This document shows positions 25,894-34,970 of a DNA stretch of 64,000 nt, in pieces. The translations under genes were made by a program, and so were the position numbers. Under the pieces are notes generated by a model. The model had not been told where the DNA came from. It made no database searches and saw nothing but the letters and a program-made list of their open reading frames with translations. The DNA is taken from NCBI GenBank assembly GCA_021772515.1, contig JAJFLU010000020.1:62001-126000 (forward strand), written 5' to 3'. Origin of the DNA: Opitutales bacterium (GTDB lineage Bacteria; Verrucomicrobiota; Verrucomicrobiia; Opitutales; UBA2987). Numbering within the stretch: position 1 is the stretch's first letter; each line of letters opens with the position of its first letter.

Positions 25894-26583
25894 ATGACAA
25901 AAGTAATCAGTATAACCGAGGCAAATCCGTCTGAAGATCTGCGTTCCAAAGTAAAAGGGCATTACTCCACTATTTTAGCGGATCCTCCGTGGCAATTTCA
26001 GAACCGCACAGGAAAGGTAGCGCCTGAACACCGTCGCCTGTTACGCTATCCAACGATGAATTTGGAAGAGATCAAACAGTTGCCTGTCGGAAAACTCGCA
26101 GCCGCAAAGTCTCATCTATATCTTTGGGTGCCTAATGCCTTAATGCAGGAGGGTCTCGAAGTTATGCGTGATTGGGGGTTTACCTACAAAACAAACCTTG
26201 TCTGGTTTAAAGTTCGAAAGGATGGGGGGCCCGATGGAAGAGGAGTCGGTTTCTATTTCCGCAACGTTACAGAGCTTATTCTTTTTGGAGTCCGTGGTTC
26301 CATGCGAACACTGCAACCCGGCCGGACCCAAGTAAATCTATTTTCAACCCGAAAGCGTGAGCATTCACGGAAACCCGACGAACTCTACGGCTTGATTGAA
26401 GACTGTTCCCCGGGTCCATACGTCGAACTTTTTGCGAGATTCAAGCGTTCGGGGTGGCATCAATGGGGAAATGAAGATGTAGAGGAGAATGCTGTTTATG
26501 GCGTGGCCAAGCGCAATGGACATTCTGACCCACAGATGCGCCTTCTTGAAAGTCCCAAGGGCTACGGAAAAAAAGCTAAATAG
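25894..26583 (+). CDS. MT-A70-family N6-adenine DNA methyltransferase (modification partner)
   Basis: The ATG at 25894 has AAGGA upstream; a start at 25819 would overlap the endonuclease by 49 bp. The 229-residue protein carries the catalytic DPPW box (residues 30-33, TILADPPWQF) and MT-A70-type segments SHLYLWVPNALM and TNLVWFKV. Proteins of this class methylate adenine N6. It most likely protects the recognition site of the neighbouring endonuclease. The upstream gene and this one form a complete two-gene type II system. Confidence 0.9.
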   Translation: MTKVISITEANPSEDLRSKVKGHYSTILADPPWQFQNRTGKVAPEHRRLLRYPTMNLEEIKQLPVGKLAAAKSHLYLWVPNALMQEGLEVMRDWGFTYKTNLVWFKVRKDGGPDGRGVGFYFRNVTELILFGVRGSMRTLQPGRTQVNLFSTRKREHSRKPDELYGLIEDCSPGPYVELFARFKRSGWHQWGNEDVEENAVYGVAKRNGHSDPQMRLLESPKGYGKKAK

Positions 26584-27131
26584 GCGCTGTCGGCGGGTCA
26601 CAATCAATACTTGGCAATCTTTTTGCCATCGACTGAAAGTAAGAACTGAAAAAAAGTTGAAAATTTTTGTTGACAAAATATATGAACTGATGTATAGTAG
26701 TTTTCTCTTCTTGAATTGTGAATGGACGAATGGGCTTTGTCTGCGGTTTTGGGGAGATACAATATATGCTTATTCACCTTTAATTCTTTATGCTTTTATG
26801 AATTCACTGCTTCATACTGATATTTATACGGATAATCTTCTTGCTCCGGTATTCGAGAATGCTGTTGCCGACCTGCGATTGTGCGGCGTTTCCTTGATCG
26901 TGGCCGTGGTTTGCGAGGCGGCTGCGCTTAGAGGCACCGTCAGTAATATGCGGTTCGTGATGCACGATCCCTAGATTTGTTGTGGGTATCGGACCCTTAT
27001 CGCGCATTTTGAAACCTGAATCCTGTTGGCATTACCCTTTTGCTGGTTGGTGTTTGATTTGGAGATAGGTTTCAAATAGGTTGATTATTTGGGGTTTCCT
27101 TGTCTGAACATTGGTCGATTCCCTTTCGATT
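26584..27131. other. Gene-free region with a consensus-like promoter
   Basis: This 548-bp stretch follows the modification gene. It contains no recognised protein gene. A 58-codon ORF at about 26799-26974 (MNSLLHTDIYTDNL...) has no family resemblance. A strong-looking promoter at 26670-26698 points into it. TTGGAGATAGGTTTCAAA near 27057 is a partial copy of the dispersed element at 50267 and 61037. Confidence 0.5.
26670..26698 (+). promoter_or_regulatory. Sigma-70 type promoter, no obvious gene downstream
   Basis: TTGACA at 26670-26675, a 17-bp spacer and TATAGT at 26693-26698 form a near-perfect sigma-70 promoter. The predicted start near 26705 leads into about 430 bp without a recognisable gene before the IMPase-family gene at 27132. 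It may drive a small RNA or the long leader of that gene. Confidence 0.72.
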
Positions 27132-27935
27132 ATGGATAAACCGCTCAAACATCGTATCAACGCAGGCCAAGTCGCCGTGGCCAATCAGGTGGAGTTTTTC
27201 CACCGGCAGTTTGGGGTGGTGCAAAGCGATTGGAAGGAGGACGATACCCGGGTAACTTTTGCCGATTTCGCCATTTCGGAGAAAATATTTGCGGATCTTC
27301 GCCAGAGTTTTCCGAAGGATGATTATTGCTCGGAGGAGTCAAACCCGATGGATGAGGTTCAGAAATTGCGAGCCCGCTACGCGTGGGTGCTCGATCCGAT
27401 CGATGGGACAAACAACTATGCGCTGGGGATTCCGATTTGCGCAATTTCTCTGGCTTTGCTGAAAAACGGAGTGCCGGTTTACGGCTTTATTTACGATATG
27501 TGCCGCAAAACGCTGATTAAGGGCGGCCCGGGGTTTGGGCTGCATGACGGACGGACGGTGGCACGGGTAAAATCTGCGCCCATGGACCCGCAGAGTTTGG
27601 TGGGGCTTCATTTTCCCCTTGAGGCTACGGTTTATGACAAGCTCCAGCCGTTGCTGACGAGGCATCGGATTCGCAGTCTTGGGAGCGGCACCTTGAATTT
27701 GGCCTACTCGGCGGTGGGCAGGCTTGACGGAGCCATCGACTACAAGGTGAAAGTGTGGGATTTGGCGGCGGCGTATGCGCTTCTTCAAGCGGGTGGTGGA
27801 GAGTTTTATTTCATGGGGGAATCCGCTTTTCCCCTGAAAGAATTTCACCCGCAATCATCGGCGGTTCCATTTTTTGGGGGAAGTCCCGCCTTTTGCGCGT
27901 TTGTCAAGGAGCTATTGACCAGCGAAAGCGTTTAA
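27132..27935 (+). CDS. Inositol monophosphatase-family phosphatase
   Basis: The 267-residue protein belongs to the Li+-sensitive, Mg2+-dependent phosphatase family (IMPase, histidinol-phosphatase HisN, CysQ-like). The metal-binding motif DPIDGTNNYALG is exact; EESNP upstream supplies the first Glu and KVWDLAAAYALLQAGG the C-terminal metal Asp. ATG 27132 is preferred over 27111 because family similarity starts there. The substrate (inositol phosphate, histidinol phosphate or PAP) cannot be distinguished. Confidence 0.88.
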   Translation: MDKPLKHRINAGQVAVANQVEFFHRQFGVVQSDWKEDDTRVTFADFAISEKIFADLRQSFPKDDYCSEESNPMDEVQKLRARYAWVLDPIDGTNNYALGIPICAISLALLKNGVPVYGFIYDMCRKTLIKGGPGFGLHDGRTVARVKSAPMDPQSLVGLHFPLEATVYDKLQPLLTRHRIRSLGSGTLNLAYSAVGRLDGAIDYKVKVWDLAAAYALLQAGGGEFYFMGESAFPLKEFHPQSSAVPFFGGSPAFCAFVKELLTSESV

Positions 27936-27940
27936 CTTGC

Positions 27941-29515
27941 TTACACTTCCGACAAGACTTCCATGGCGGCGTTGCGGCCATTGATCGCGATGACGCTGCC
28001 GCCGGGGTGGGTGCCGGACCCGCATAGAAAAACGCCTTTCATGGGAGTGCGGGACTCCAGCCGGTTTACCCACATATATTGAGGAAGAATCTCACCATGG
28101 AAGATGTGTCCACCGGTGAGGCCCAATTTCTCCTCGATATCGGGGGGTCCAAGGGTTTCAACCGACTCCACCGCCTCTGGGATATTTGTGCAAAACCTGC
28201 CGATTGATTCGAGGGCAGTCCGGGTAACGTCCTCGCGCCGGGAGTCCCAATCACCTTCGGAAAAGGCGTAGGGCACGTATTGGGCGAATACGCTCATGGC
28301 ATGCCGGTTTTCGGGAGCGATGGAGGGGTCGAGGGCGGTTTGGAAATACAACTCGGTCCAGAGTCGGGGGGGCAGCTTCCCTGATTTGGCGTCGTCAAAG
28401 GCAGCCTGCCACTCGCTTTTGCTCAAAGGTGTGTTGATTTGCCCTCGATGGTGAGGCTCATCGGTTCCGGGGCGGGCCTTAAAATTGGGCAGTTCTTTGA
28501 GAGTGACGCTCAGCTTGACTGTGCACCCAACCATCGGAATGGCCTCCACCCGCTGACGCCAGGCGGGGTCGGCCGCTTCGCCGAGGAGTTTGAGGGTTGC
28601 CTGTGGGTCGGCATTGGAGATGACGGCTTGGGCGTGGAGGCGTTCTCCTCCCTCCAGAAGCACGCCTTCGCCCGGCAGAATACGGGCCACGGGAACCCCG
28701 GCAGTTATCTTGGCACCAAACTTTTTTGCGATGTCGCGGAGAATAAATGAGACCTTGCCCATTCCCCCTTCGACATAGCCCCAAACTCCCCCCATGCCAT
28801 TCATGCGTCCGGATGAGTGGTGAAAATTGACCGATGCGGTGCCTTTGTCGAACGGACTGGCGTTGGTTCCGATGACACCTTGGCCAAATACGGCGATTTG
28901 CAGTTGCTCGTTTTCCAGATAGCGTTCGGCGAACTCGGCCATTGACCAATCGAAAAGCAACCCCTCGGCCTCTTTATTGCCATCCAGCCGATCCATGATT
29001 TGTTCCCGTGTGGGTGCCTTGCCGATCCAGAAATCGTGTTTATCGGGAGGCCGGAGCCTGTCGCGTGTGCGGCGAATGAGATCACACATGGCTCTCCAAC
29101 CGCTCACATCTTCCGGGGCAAAACGCCGCACCTCGGCCTCGCAGGCTTCATCATCCTCCCAGAGTTGGATGCTGGAACCATCTTCGAAAGGCACGAATAA
29201 ACCCGATTCGGCGGGCACCCAACGGAATCCGTTTTTCGCCATTTGGAGTTCCGAGATGACCAGCGGATGGAGGAGGCCGCAAAGGTAGGCACAGGGGGAA
29301 ATACGGTAGCCGGGCCAGGTTTCCTCCAAGGTGCAAGCGCCTCCGATTTGTGTTCGCTTTTCCAGCACCAGCACTTTTTTACCCGCACGGGCCAGGTAGG
29401 CGGCACAGGCTAGGCCGTTGTGACCGGCACCGATTATCAGGGCGTCCCAATTTTGGGCGGCAAGTTCTTTGATTTGGGCGGGTGGTTCCTGAAATTTCTG
29501 ATTCGGCATATCCAA
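27941..29515 (-). CDS. Phytoene desaturase-like FAD-dependent oxidoreductase
   Basis: The 524-residue protein has the FAD-binding dinucleotide fold GAGHNGLACAAYLARAGKKVLVLEK, with GGACTLEE following, and the C-terminal FLCGSGTHPGGSVIAINGRNA, which is diagnostic of COG1233/PYROXD2-type oxidoreductases. These relate to carotenoid desaturases, but isolated members without other carotenoid genes often have unknown substrates. No crt genes lie nearby. It ends 5 bp from the convergent IMPase-family gene. Confidence 0.85.
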   Translation of the reverse strand: MDMPNQKFQEPPAQIKELAAQNWDALIIGAGHNGLACAAYLARAGKKVLVLEKRTQIGGACTLEETWPGYRISPCAYLCGLLHPLVISELQMAKNGFRWVPAESGLFVPFEDGSSIQLWEDDEACEAEVRRFAPEDVSGWRAMCDLIRRTRDRLRPPDKHDFWIGKAPTREQIMDRLDGNKEAEGLLFDWSMAEFAERYLENEQLQIAVFGQGVIGTNASPFDKGTASVNFHHSSGRMNGMGGVWGYVEGGMGKVSFILRDIAKKFGAKITAGVPVARILPGEGVLLEGGERLHAQAVISNADPQATLKLLGEAADPAWRQRVEAIPMVGCTVKLSVTLKELPNFKARPGTDEPHHRGQINTPLSKSEWQAAFDDAKSGKLPPRLWTELYFQTALDPSIAPENRHAMSVFAQYVPYAFSEGDWDSRREDVTRTALESIGRFCTNIPEAVESVETLGPPDIEEKLGLTGGHIFHGEILPQYMWVNRLESRTPMKGVFLCGSGTHPGGSVIAINGRNAAMEVLSEV

Positions 29516-29999
29516 AAGTGTTTTTCTGGTAGGCGGTTTACGGGTGTTTTAATAAGGAGAACATCTTTTGCGTTTGGGGTCGATTTCCAAGTGAAAAATC
29601 CTCGTTCAGGGAGTAAATAAAATTGTCCAATGGGACAGAAATTACTCGTAATATATTATGATTCAATGAATTACGTCGCAAAGACAGCAGATATTTTTTC
29701 GAAATTTTGGGGTTGCCTCAGGTTATTTGAATCCTAGTATTTTTATCAAACGGGGGACTCATACCCCAATTTTGAGGGTTTTCGAGTATTCTTGAATACT
29801 TTCTGGCTTTACCCGTTTTCCGAAAGCAACCCCATACTATTTACTCCATCCCCAAATTGATGACCGATTACCCGAACCCGGCATTATTGAATATTATAGA
29901 GATTTGGATGAGTCACTTACTTAATGAGTTGTAGTTGATATTTCACCAAAACCAGACAAAAAACAAACCAAACGTACTATAAACAACATTCCAAAAATT
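29516..29999. other. Divergent intergenic region before the TonB receptor
   Basis: This 484-bp, AT-rich, gene-free stretch separates the desaturase-like gene (minus) from the receptor (plus). It holds an ATACCCCAATTTTGAGGGT element at 29761 and a perfect palindrome at 29785-29800. Confidence 0.5.
29785..29800 (+). promoter_or_regulatory. Operator-like 16-bp palindrome upstream of the TonB receptor
   Basis: AGTATTC-TT-GAATACT is an inverted repeat with perfect 7-bp arms, 200 bp upstream of the receptor start. It could bind a repressor sensing the receptor's ligand (iron or another nutrient). It does not match the canonical Fur box. Confidence 0.45.
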
Positions 30000-32537
30000 A
30001 TGAAAATCAGAAACCTGCTATTAGTACTTCTCTCGCTCAGCCTGGCCTACCCTATGGCGCTATATAGTCAGAATGACGGTGAGGAGCTAGAGGAGCTCGA
30101 AGAGTTCTTCGTCAGCGATGTGCCGATCGAAGAAAGTATCCTACCCACGACCCGACCCTTCAATTCCGTTTACGGCACGGGCCGCAGCATCATGGAAACT
30201 CCGCGTAACGTGACCATCATTTCGCGCGAGCAACTCGATGCGATTGCCATTTACGATGTGCGCGACTTCGTAAAATTGACCGCCAGTAGCTTTACGAAAT
30301 CCAACTTCGGAGCGCCTTCCAATCCCAGCATTCGGACACAGACCGCAGACACCTATGTAAATGGTCTGCGACGTGGGTTGACGAGCAATGGCAATGGATT
30401 GCCGGTAAACTTCAATGCGGTGGAGTCAGTCAACATTGTAAAAGGCGGGGCATCGACCATTTATGGCGCCTCACAATATACTGGCGGCTATTCCGACCAA
30501 ATTACTAAAAAGCCCTATTTCGATGCTCCTCGCGGCGAGGCCTCAGTAACAATTGGAATGTACGACCAGTATCGCTGGACGGTTGATTATGGAACACCCA
30601 TAAACGACAAGATGGCCATCCGTTTCAGCTATTCCGGTGAGGAATCGGGAAGTTATTATGAATTTGGTAAAAAGGAAACTCAAGCTCTCTACGGGGCTTT
30701 TACCTGGAAACCGACTGACAGATATCGGATGGAGTTCAATTTTGAATACTTCCAGGCCAGTTATACAGAGAACTGGGGCATAAATCGAATTACTCAAGAT
30801 CTGATTGACAACGGAAATTATCTCCCGGGCCAAATCAGTCCCACCGGTGATAATCAGTTTGATCCGTTGTTTGAAGCCGATGGCGAGACTCCGGTTTACG
30901 TATTGGATGATATGGGCGACCCTGTGCTTGATGATGATGGCGAAATGATTCAAGACACCTTTGATACCGGATTTGACACAATGGACCGAAACCGCAGTGG
31001 AGTGGTTGACTTAAACGATATTCGAGGTAGCGGTAATTTTGTCAATTTTGGGGCTCCAGTAAAGATAGACCGGTCGAAACGATTGCTGGCACCGGGCGAC
31101 GATTCATTTGGCCGCCAGTTCACGGCACAAGTAATTCAAACCTGGGATGTTAGTGACCGGTTGAACGTCAGCAATAACTCTGCCTACAATTGGATAGACC
31201 GAAATACCTTTAGCTCCTACGGATACAGTGAAGTACTTATCGATAACGTGTCTATCGACAACCGGACAGAGGTGCGAGTCACCGTAGCCGATTCGGATAG
31301 TTTCACAGCAAACATCAATACGGGTCTCCATTTCCGTTGGCAGAATGTTTTGGCAATGAATCACTATTTCAACGAGCCGGCAAATGTCCACGATCTTACG
31401 GCCGATCCAGATTCGAGACGAGTCCCCGATGGAGCTTATAATCCCGGCCCGAACTTTTTCGACGATCAAGTAATCCCTGGACAGCAAGCTCGCGGCGCCC
31501 TTAACGCCCGTTATGCCAATACAGCAGCATTTGGACAAGGGGATACGGGTGATTCACAGGCGACCCAATACGGGCCTTTCTTTCAATTGGATATGCAATT
31601 TGGTGAAAAGCTTAACATCTATGGCGGTTATCGGCGCGATTTCATGGATATTGAATACAAGGATCCATTCGGGTTCACATTCGCCGACACCACCACCAGT
31701 CAGGAGATGGAAAATTACAATGTGAGTATCCTTTATCGGATAAACAACCAGATGTCCACCTACCTCACTTATAATTTCAGTGAGTCGGCTTCGACCGGCA
31801 ACGGCGGAGGATTTGTCCCTAGTGACTATGGAGGGGTGGGTTTTGACGATTCCGACTTCCACAATGATAATTATCTGTATGAAACTGGCATGAAGTTCAG
31901 TCTCAAAGAAGATACCCTCTTTATTGGAACAGCCATTTTCTATCAGGAGTTTGCCAGCCCAAATATTGCTTCAGGCCTGTCATCCGGAGACGGCACTTTT
32001 AGCCGTACTCGACTGAGGGGATTTGAAATTGAGGCCAACTACCAGCCCAAGAAGAGCTTCTACATGACTATGGGTTACAGCTATATTGATGCAACCCTTG
32101 CTTCAGGCTCATTCGGTTCATCAGTTCGCACGGTCGATCAACAGCCATTTACAAATTCGGCGGGAATCACCTTTCAACGGACAGAAGTTACCGGCGCCCC
32201 GGATCATCTCTTCAATACTCTGGTTCACTTTCAGATGGACAACGGGGTTTATGTCAATACCGGTTTGGTCATAACCTCACCGTTTAATACAGGTTTTCAT
32301 GGATCTTGCCTTGAATTCGCATCTGGCCCTGTGCAGTGTGTTACTCCTGTGGTGCCTTGGCAGTATACGCTCGATTTGACTCTCGGCTATGCCACGGAAC
32401 GCTGGGAAGTTAAACTGGACCTGTTTAACCTGACAGACCAGAAAAACTGGTCTCCACCACACCGGGTGTATGGCAATGATTCCTTACTGGCAGAACTACC
32501 CATCCGCGCGGAAGCGACCTTCAAATACAAATGGTAG
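30000..32537 (+). CDS. TonB-dependent outer membrane receptor
   Basis: The 845-residue protein has a Sec signal (MKIRNLLLVLLSLSLAYPMA) and an acidic N-terminal TonB-box region. The plug domain includes ETPRNVTIISREQL, NGLRRG and VNIVKGGASTIYGAS. The 22-strand barrel ends with aromatic FKYKW, as needed for Bam insertion. It is closest in style to siderophore receptors (FhuA/FpvA group), but the ligand is unknown. An extracellular insert around residues 315-345 contains a dockerin/EF-hand-like loop MDRNRSGVVDLNDI. A terminator follows. Confidence 0.92.
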   Translation: MKIRNLLLVLLSLSLAYPMALYSQNDGEELEELEEFFVSDVPIEESILPTTRPFNSVYGTGRSIMETPRNVTIISREQLDAIAIYDVRDFVKLTASSFTKSNFGAPSNPSIRTQTADTYVNGLRRGLTSNGNGLPVNFNAVESVNIVKGGASTIYGASQYTGGYSDQITKKPYFDAPRGEASVTIGMYDQYRWTVDYGTPINDKMAIRFSYSGEESGSYYEFGKKETQALYGAFTWKPTDRYRMEFNFEYFQASYTENWGINRITQDLIDNGNYLPGQISPTGDNQFDPLFEADGETPVYVLDDMGDPVLDDDGEMIQDTFDTGFDTMDRNRSGVVDLNDIRGSGNFVNFGAPVKIDRSKRLLAPGDDSFGRQFTAQVIQTWDVSDRLNVSNNSAYNWIDRNTFSSYGYSEVLIDNVSIDNRTEVRVTVADSDSFTANINTGLHFRWQNVLAMNHYFNEPANVHDLTADPDSRRVPDGAYNPGPNFFDDQVIPGQQARGALNARYANTAAFGQGDTGDSQATQYGPFFQLDMQFGEKLNIYGGYRRDFMDIEYKDPFGFTFADTTTSQEMENYNVSILYRINNQMSTYLTYNFSESASTGNGGGFVPSDYGGVGFDDSDFHNDNYLYETGMKFSLKEDTLFIGTAIFYQEFASPNIASGLSSGDGTFSRTRLRGFEIEANYQPKKSFYMTMGYSYIDATLASGSFGSSVRTVDQQPFTNSAGITFQRTEVTGAPDHLFNTLVHFQMDNGVYVNTGLVITSPFNTGFHGSCLEFASGPVQCVTPVVPWQYTLDLTLGYATERWEVKLDLFNLTDQKNWSPPHRVYGNDSLLAELPIRAEATFKYKW

Positions 32538-32583
32538 GCTTCGCTTGAAATCCTACTTGGTTTTCAAAACCTGAACCTTTAAC

Positions 32584-32620
32584 AAAAATCCCCGCAGCGA
32601 ACTTGTTGCGGGGATTTTTT
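32584..32620 (+). terminator. Rho-independent terminator (also usable from the minus strand)
   Basis: A long GC stem AATCCCCGCAGC / GTTGCGGGGATT is flanked by A and T runs. It serves the TonB receptor gene and, on the opposite strand, the convergent GNAT gene. Confidence 0.92.
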
Positions 32621-32647
32621 GTGGGTAAATTCGATGCTGCTACCCCG

Positions 32648-33151
32648 CTAGAGGGTTAATGTGAAAGTCTTGTCGCATCGGGCGGAAAGGTGGTCATTAC
32701 CGACTTGTTGAAAACCGTAACGGGTGTATAGCCCGATAGCCTCTTTCAAAACGGTGGCGGTTTCCAGAGTCATAGTTTGAAAACCGAGGCGACGGGCCTC
32801 ATTGAGGGAAAATTCCATAAAAAATTTCCCCAGCCCTTTTCCGCGAACCTTTTTTCTCAGATACATTTTGCGTAGCTCGCAGCACCCTTTGTCCAGAGGG
32901 AATATGCCTACCGATCCGATAATTTGAGCCTCTTCCCCTTCTTCAAGTATGTAAAAGGCGCCACCGTCTGAGAAATAGTTTGCTCCGAGGTCTTCGAGGT
33001 CGGCGTCGACACCCTCGGGATCAGGGGAGAGCCCATACTCGGCCAGAATTTCGGTTATTAGTGTAAAGACGCCTACGCCATCTTTATTGAAAGCTCGCCG
33101 CAACCGATAAGGTGGCGGAGGTTGAGCAAAATCCACCTCCCGAGTGGTCAT
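32648..33151 (-). CDS. GNAT-family N-acetyltransferase
   Basis: The 167-residue protein contains the acetyl-CoA loop (LRKKVRGKGLGKFFMEF, with the RGxGxG pattern) and the family helix EARRLGFQTMTLET and C-terminal LYTRYGFQQVG. It acetylates an unidentified amine. It is coupled to the preceding MBL gene (TAATG, 1-bp overlap). Confidence 0.88.
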   Translation of the reverse strand: MTTREVDFAQPPPPYRLRRAFNKDGVGVFTLITEILAEYGLSPDPEGVDADLEDLGANYFSDGGAFYILEEGEEAQIIGSVGIFPLDKGCCELRKMYLRKKVRGKGLGKFFMEFSLNEARRLGFQTMTLETATVLKEAIGLYTRYGFQQVGNDHLSARCDKTFTLTL

Positions 33152-34509
33152 TATACGAAATACCTTTCCAGCGGTTCGGGATCGAGAACCTTTCTATTCT
33201 CGGAAAAGGAGGTAAGTTCCTTGCGAAACCAGGCTCGCGCTTCCGGATCTCCGTGGTTAAGCACGATGGCTCTGGGGTTGGCGCCAATGGCAAAATCGAC
33301 CAGCTCGCCGCGCTCGGCATGTCCACTTAAATCAAATTTCTCGATGTGCGCTCGCGCGGGACAGGAATAATCGATGGCCTCAAAAAGAAAATTGTCGCCC
33401 TGCTCCGTTGCCAGGAGTTTGCCGCCGGGTGTATCGGGATCGTTATAGCCGACAAAGCAAATGCCATTTTGATGGTGATGCAGCAGGCTCGCGGCCACTT
33501 TGTAAGAAGGAGTGTGCGCGACGAGCATTCCACTGCTGACAATATAAAGACCTTGTTCCGATGGGTTTGACCCCGCTTTCAGGCTATTGGGAAGGCGTTT
33601 TACCTGCAAATCCTTTAAAATTTGACGGCGAAAATTTATCAGCCCGGTTTTTCGTGAAATGGTGTCAAAATAGTTGGCCAGATCCATCCCCAAACCGCTG
33701 CAATAGATGGGGCATTTCCGCAGCTTACCCTCTTTTCGGGCGTCATTTACCAAGCTGAGTATTTCCTGCATTCGACCAAAAGCAAAAACGGGTATAAGGA
33801 CTGATCCTCCGTGAGATAAAAAGTGCTCGACTGTCCGGAAAAGCCTTTCCACCTCATTTTGTCGAGTGACACCGTTTGCCCGTTCGGTGGCCCCTCGTGT
33901 GGTTTCCAAAACCACCGTATCCAGTTCACCCTTGGGAAAGCGGGCCCCACCCAAGGTTTTTTGTTTGGTAAAAAGCACATCTCCGGTAAAAAATATTTTT
34001 CTACCCTTATATTCCAGGCCCAGACCAGCCGCCCCGGCGACATGTCCCGCCTGGTAGAAAGTCACTTTTAATTCACCCCCGTTTTGGTGAAAAATCCTCG
34101 GGCGATCGTAGGCCATGGGGAGAATGTTGGACTCCATCCTCTGCACATCCTGCTTTGTGTAGAGGGGCAGTTCGGGTTTATCCAGTTCTTCCCGCTGACG
34201 CCTCATGACGTTGATCGAATTTCGGAGCATTCGGCCCGCCAAATCTTTTGTCGGAATGCTTGTCAGCAACTGCGCCTGTTGCTGCCGACGCATCAACACC
34301 GGCAGAGAACCCAGGTGATCCAGGTGGCAATGGGTCAGCAGGACGAGATCCAAGCTGTTATCCTCGACGAGGGAAAAATCGGGCATTGCCTCCAGCCCTG
34401 CCTTTTTCGGATGCATCCCGGCGTCCACCAGCAATCGGAATGGCCCCACTTCCACGAGCATGGAATTGCACCCAATCCCGCCATCCCTGTTTAAATCAGT
34501 AATATTCAT
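33151..34509 (-). CDS. Metallo-beta-lactamase/beta-CASP nuclease (RNA processing type)
   Basis: The 452-residue protein carries LLTHCHLDHLGSLP, the two-zinc site HxHxDH, then QAGHVAGAAGLGLEYKGRKIFFTGD and, in the beta-CASP part, HGGSVLIPVFAFGRMQE and SGMLVAHTP. Such proteins, related to CPSF-73 and bacterial RNases J/YsaC-type, hydrolyse RNA phosphodiester bonds. It has no signal peptide. It is translationally coupled to the GNAT gene, a pairing of unknown meaning. Confidence 0.88.
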   Translation of the reverse strand: MNITDLNRDGGIGCNSMLVEVGPFRLLVDAGMHPKKAGLEAMPDFSLVEDNSLDLVLLTHCHLDHLGSLPVLMRRQQQAQLLTSIPTKDLAGRMLRNSINVMRRQREELDKPELPLYTKQDVQRMESNILPMAYDRPRIFHQNGGELKVTFYQAGHVAGAAGLGLEYKGRKIFFTGDVLFTKQKTLGGARFPKGELDTVVLETTRGATERANGVTRQNEVERLFRTVEHFLSHGGSVLIPVFAFGRMQEILSLVNDARKEGKLRKCPIYCSGLGMDLANYFDTISRKTGLINFRRQILKDLQVKRLPNSLKAGSNPSEQGLYIVSSGMLVAHTPSYKVAASLLHHHQNGICFVGYNDPDTPGGKLLATEQGDNFLFEAIDYSCPARAHIEKFDLSGHAERGELVDFAIGANPRAIVLNHGDPEARAWFRKELTSFSENRKVLDPEPLERYFV

Positions 34510-34523
34510 GTATGCGGCTTCGA

Positions 34524-34907
34524 CTACGACGGTATTTCCATGGAAAAAGGAGGAATTTTCACGAAAACGCGATTCCCAAATTCATCCAACCCGTGAAAAC
34601 TGCCTCTTGCCCGGCAATTACTGGCGGTCAGGTGGAAGCTGTTGTAGGAAAAATCCTCTCCGGGGGTGAGCAATGGCGTATGGCCAACAATCTTATCTCC
34701 CTCCACCACGACAGTTTCGGCATTCTCGTGCTCAATGACCCATTTTCGCCCCAGCAATTGAACCGTCCGGTCCGATAAATTTCGAATCGTTAAAAAATAA
34801 ACAAAAGCGTGGGGCGTTTCCTGCGGATACCGCTCGGCATCAACATGATGCACCAGCCGATCGAGCACAACACCGAGTCCCTTCAGTTCAATAGACGGTT
34901 TCTCCAT
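34524..34907 (-). CDS. apaG: ApaG domain protein
   Basis: The 127-residue beta-sandwich protein matches ApaG: NLSDRTVQLLGRKWVI, then VVEGDKIVGHTPLLTPGEDFSYNSF and the Cys-containing LTASNCRARGSFHG. ApaG is linked to Co2+/Mg2+ homeostasis and to diadenosine tetraphosphate metabolism in enterobacteria; its biochemical role is unresolved. The neighbouring ksgA and apaH genes of E. coli are absent here. Confidence 0.9.
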   Translation of the reverse strand: MEKPSIELKGLGVVLDRLVHHVDAERYPQETPHAFVYFLTIRNLSDRTVQLLGRKWVIEHENAETVVVEGDKIVGHTPLLTPGEDFSYNSFHLTASNCRARGSFHGLDEFGNRVFVKIPPFSMEIPS

Positions 34908-34970
34908 ATGGATAAACTATAGATGATTTTTACTCATTATGGAGCATAGTATTGGCAATTTGGATAATTT

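Noticed and set aside
26489-26974. 161-codon ORF starting inside the MT-A70 gene
   Set aside because: Its first third is out-of-frame methyltransferase sequence and the rest has no coding appearance; only the last 58 codons remain as a weak possibility.
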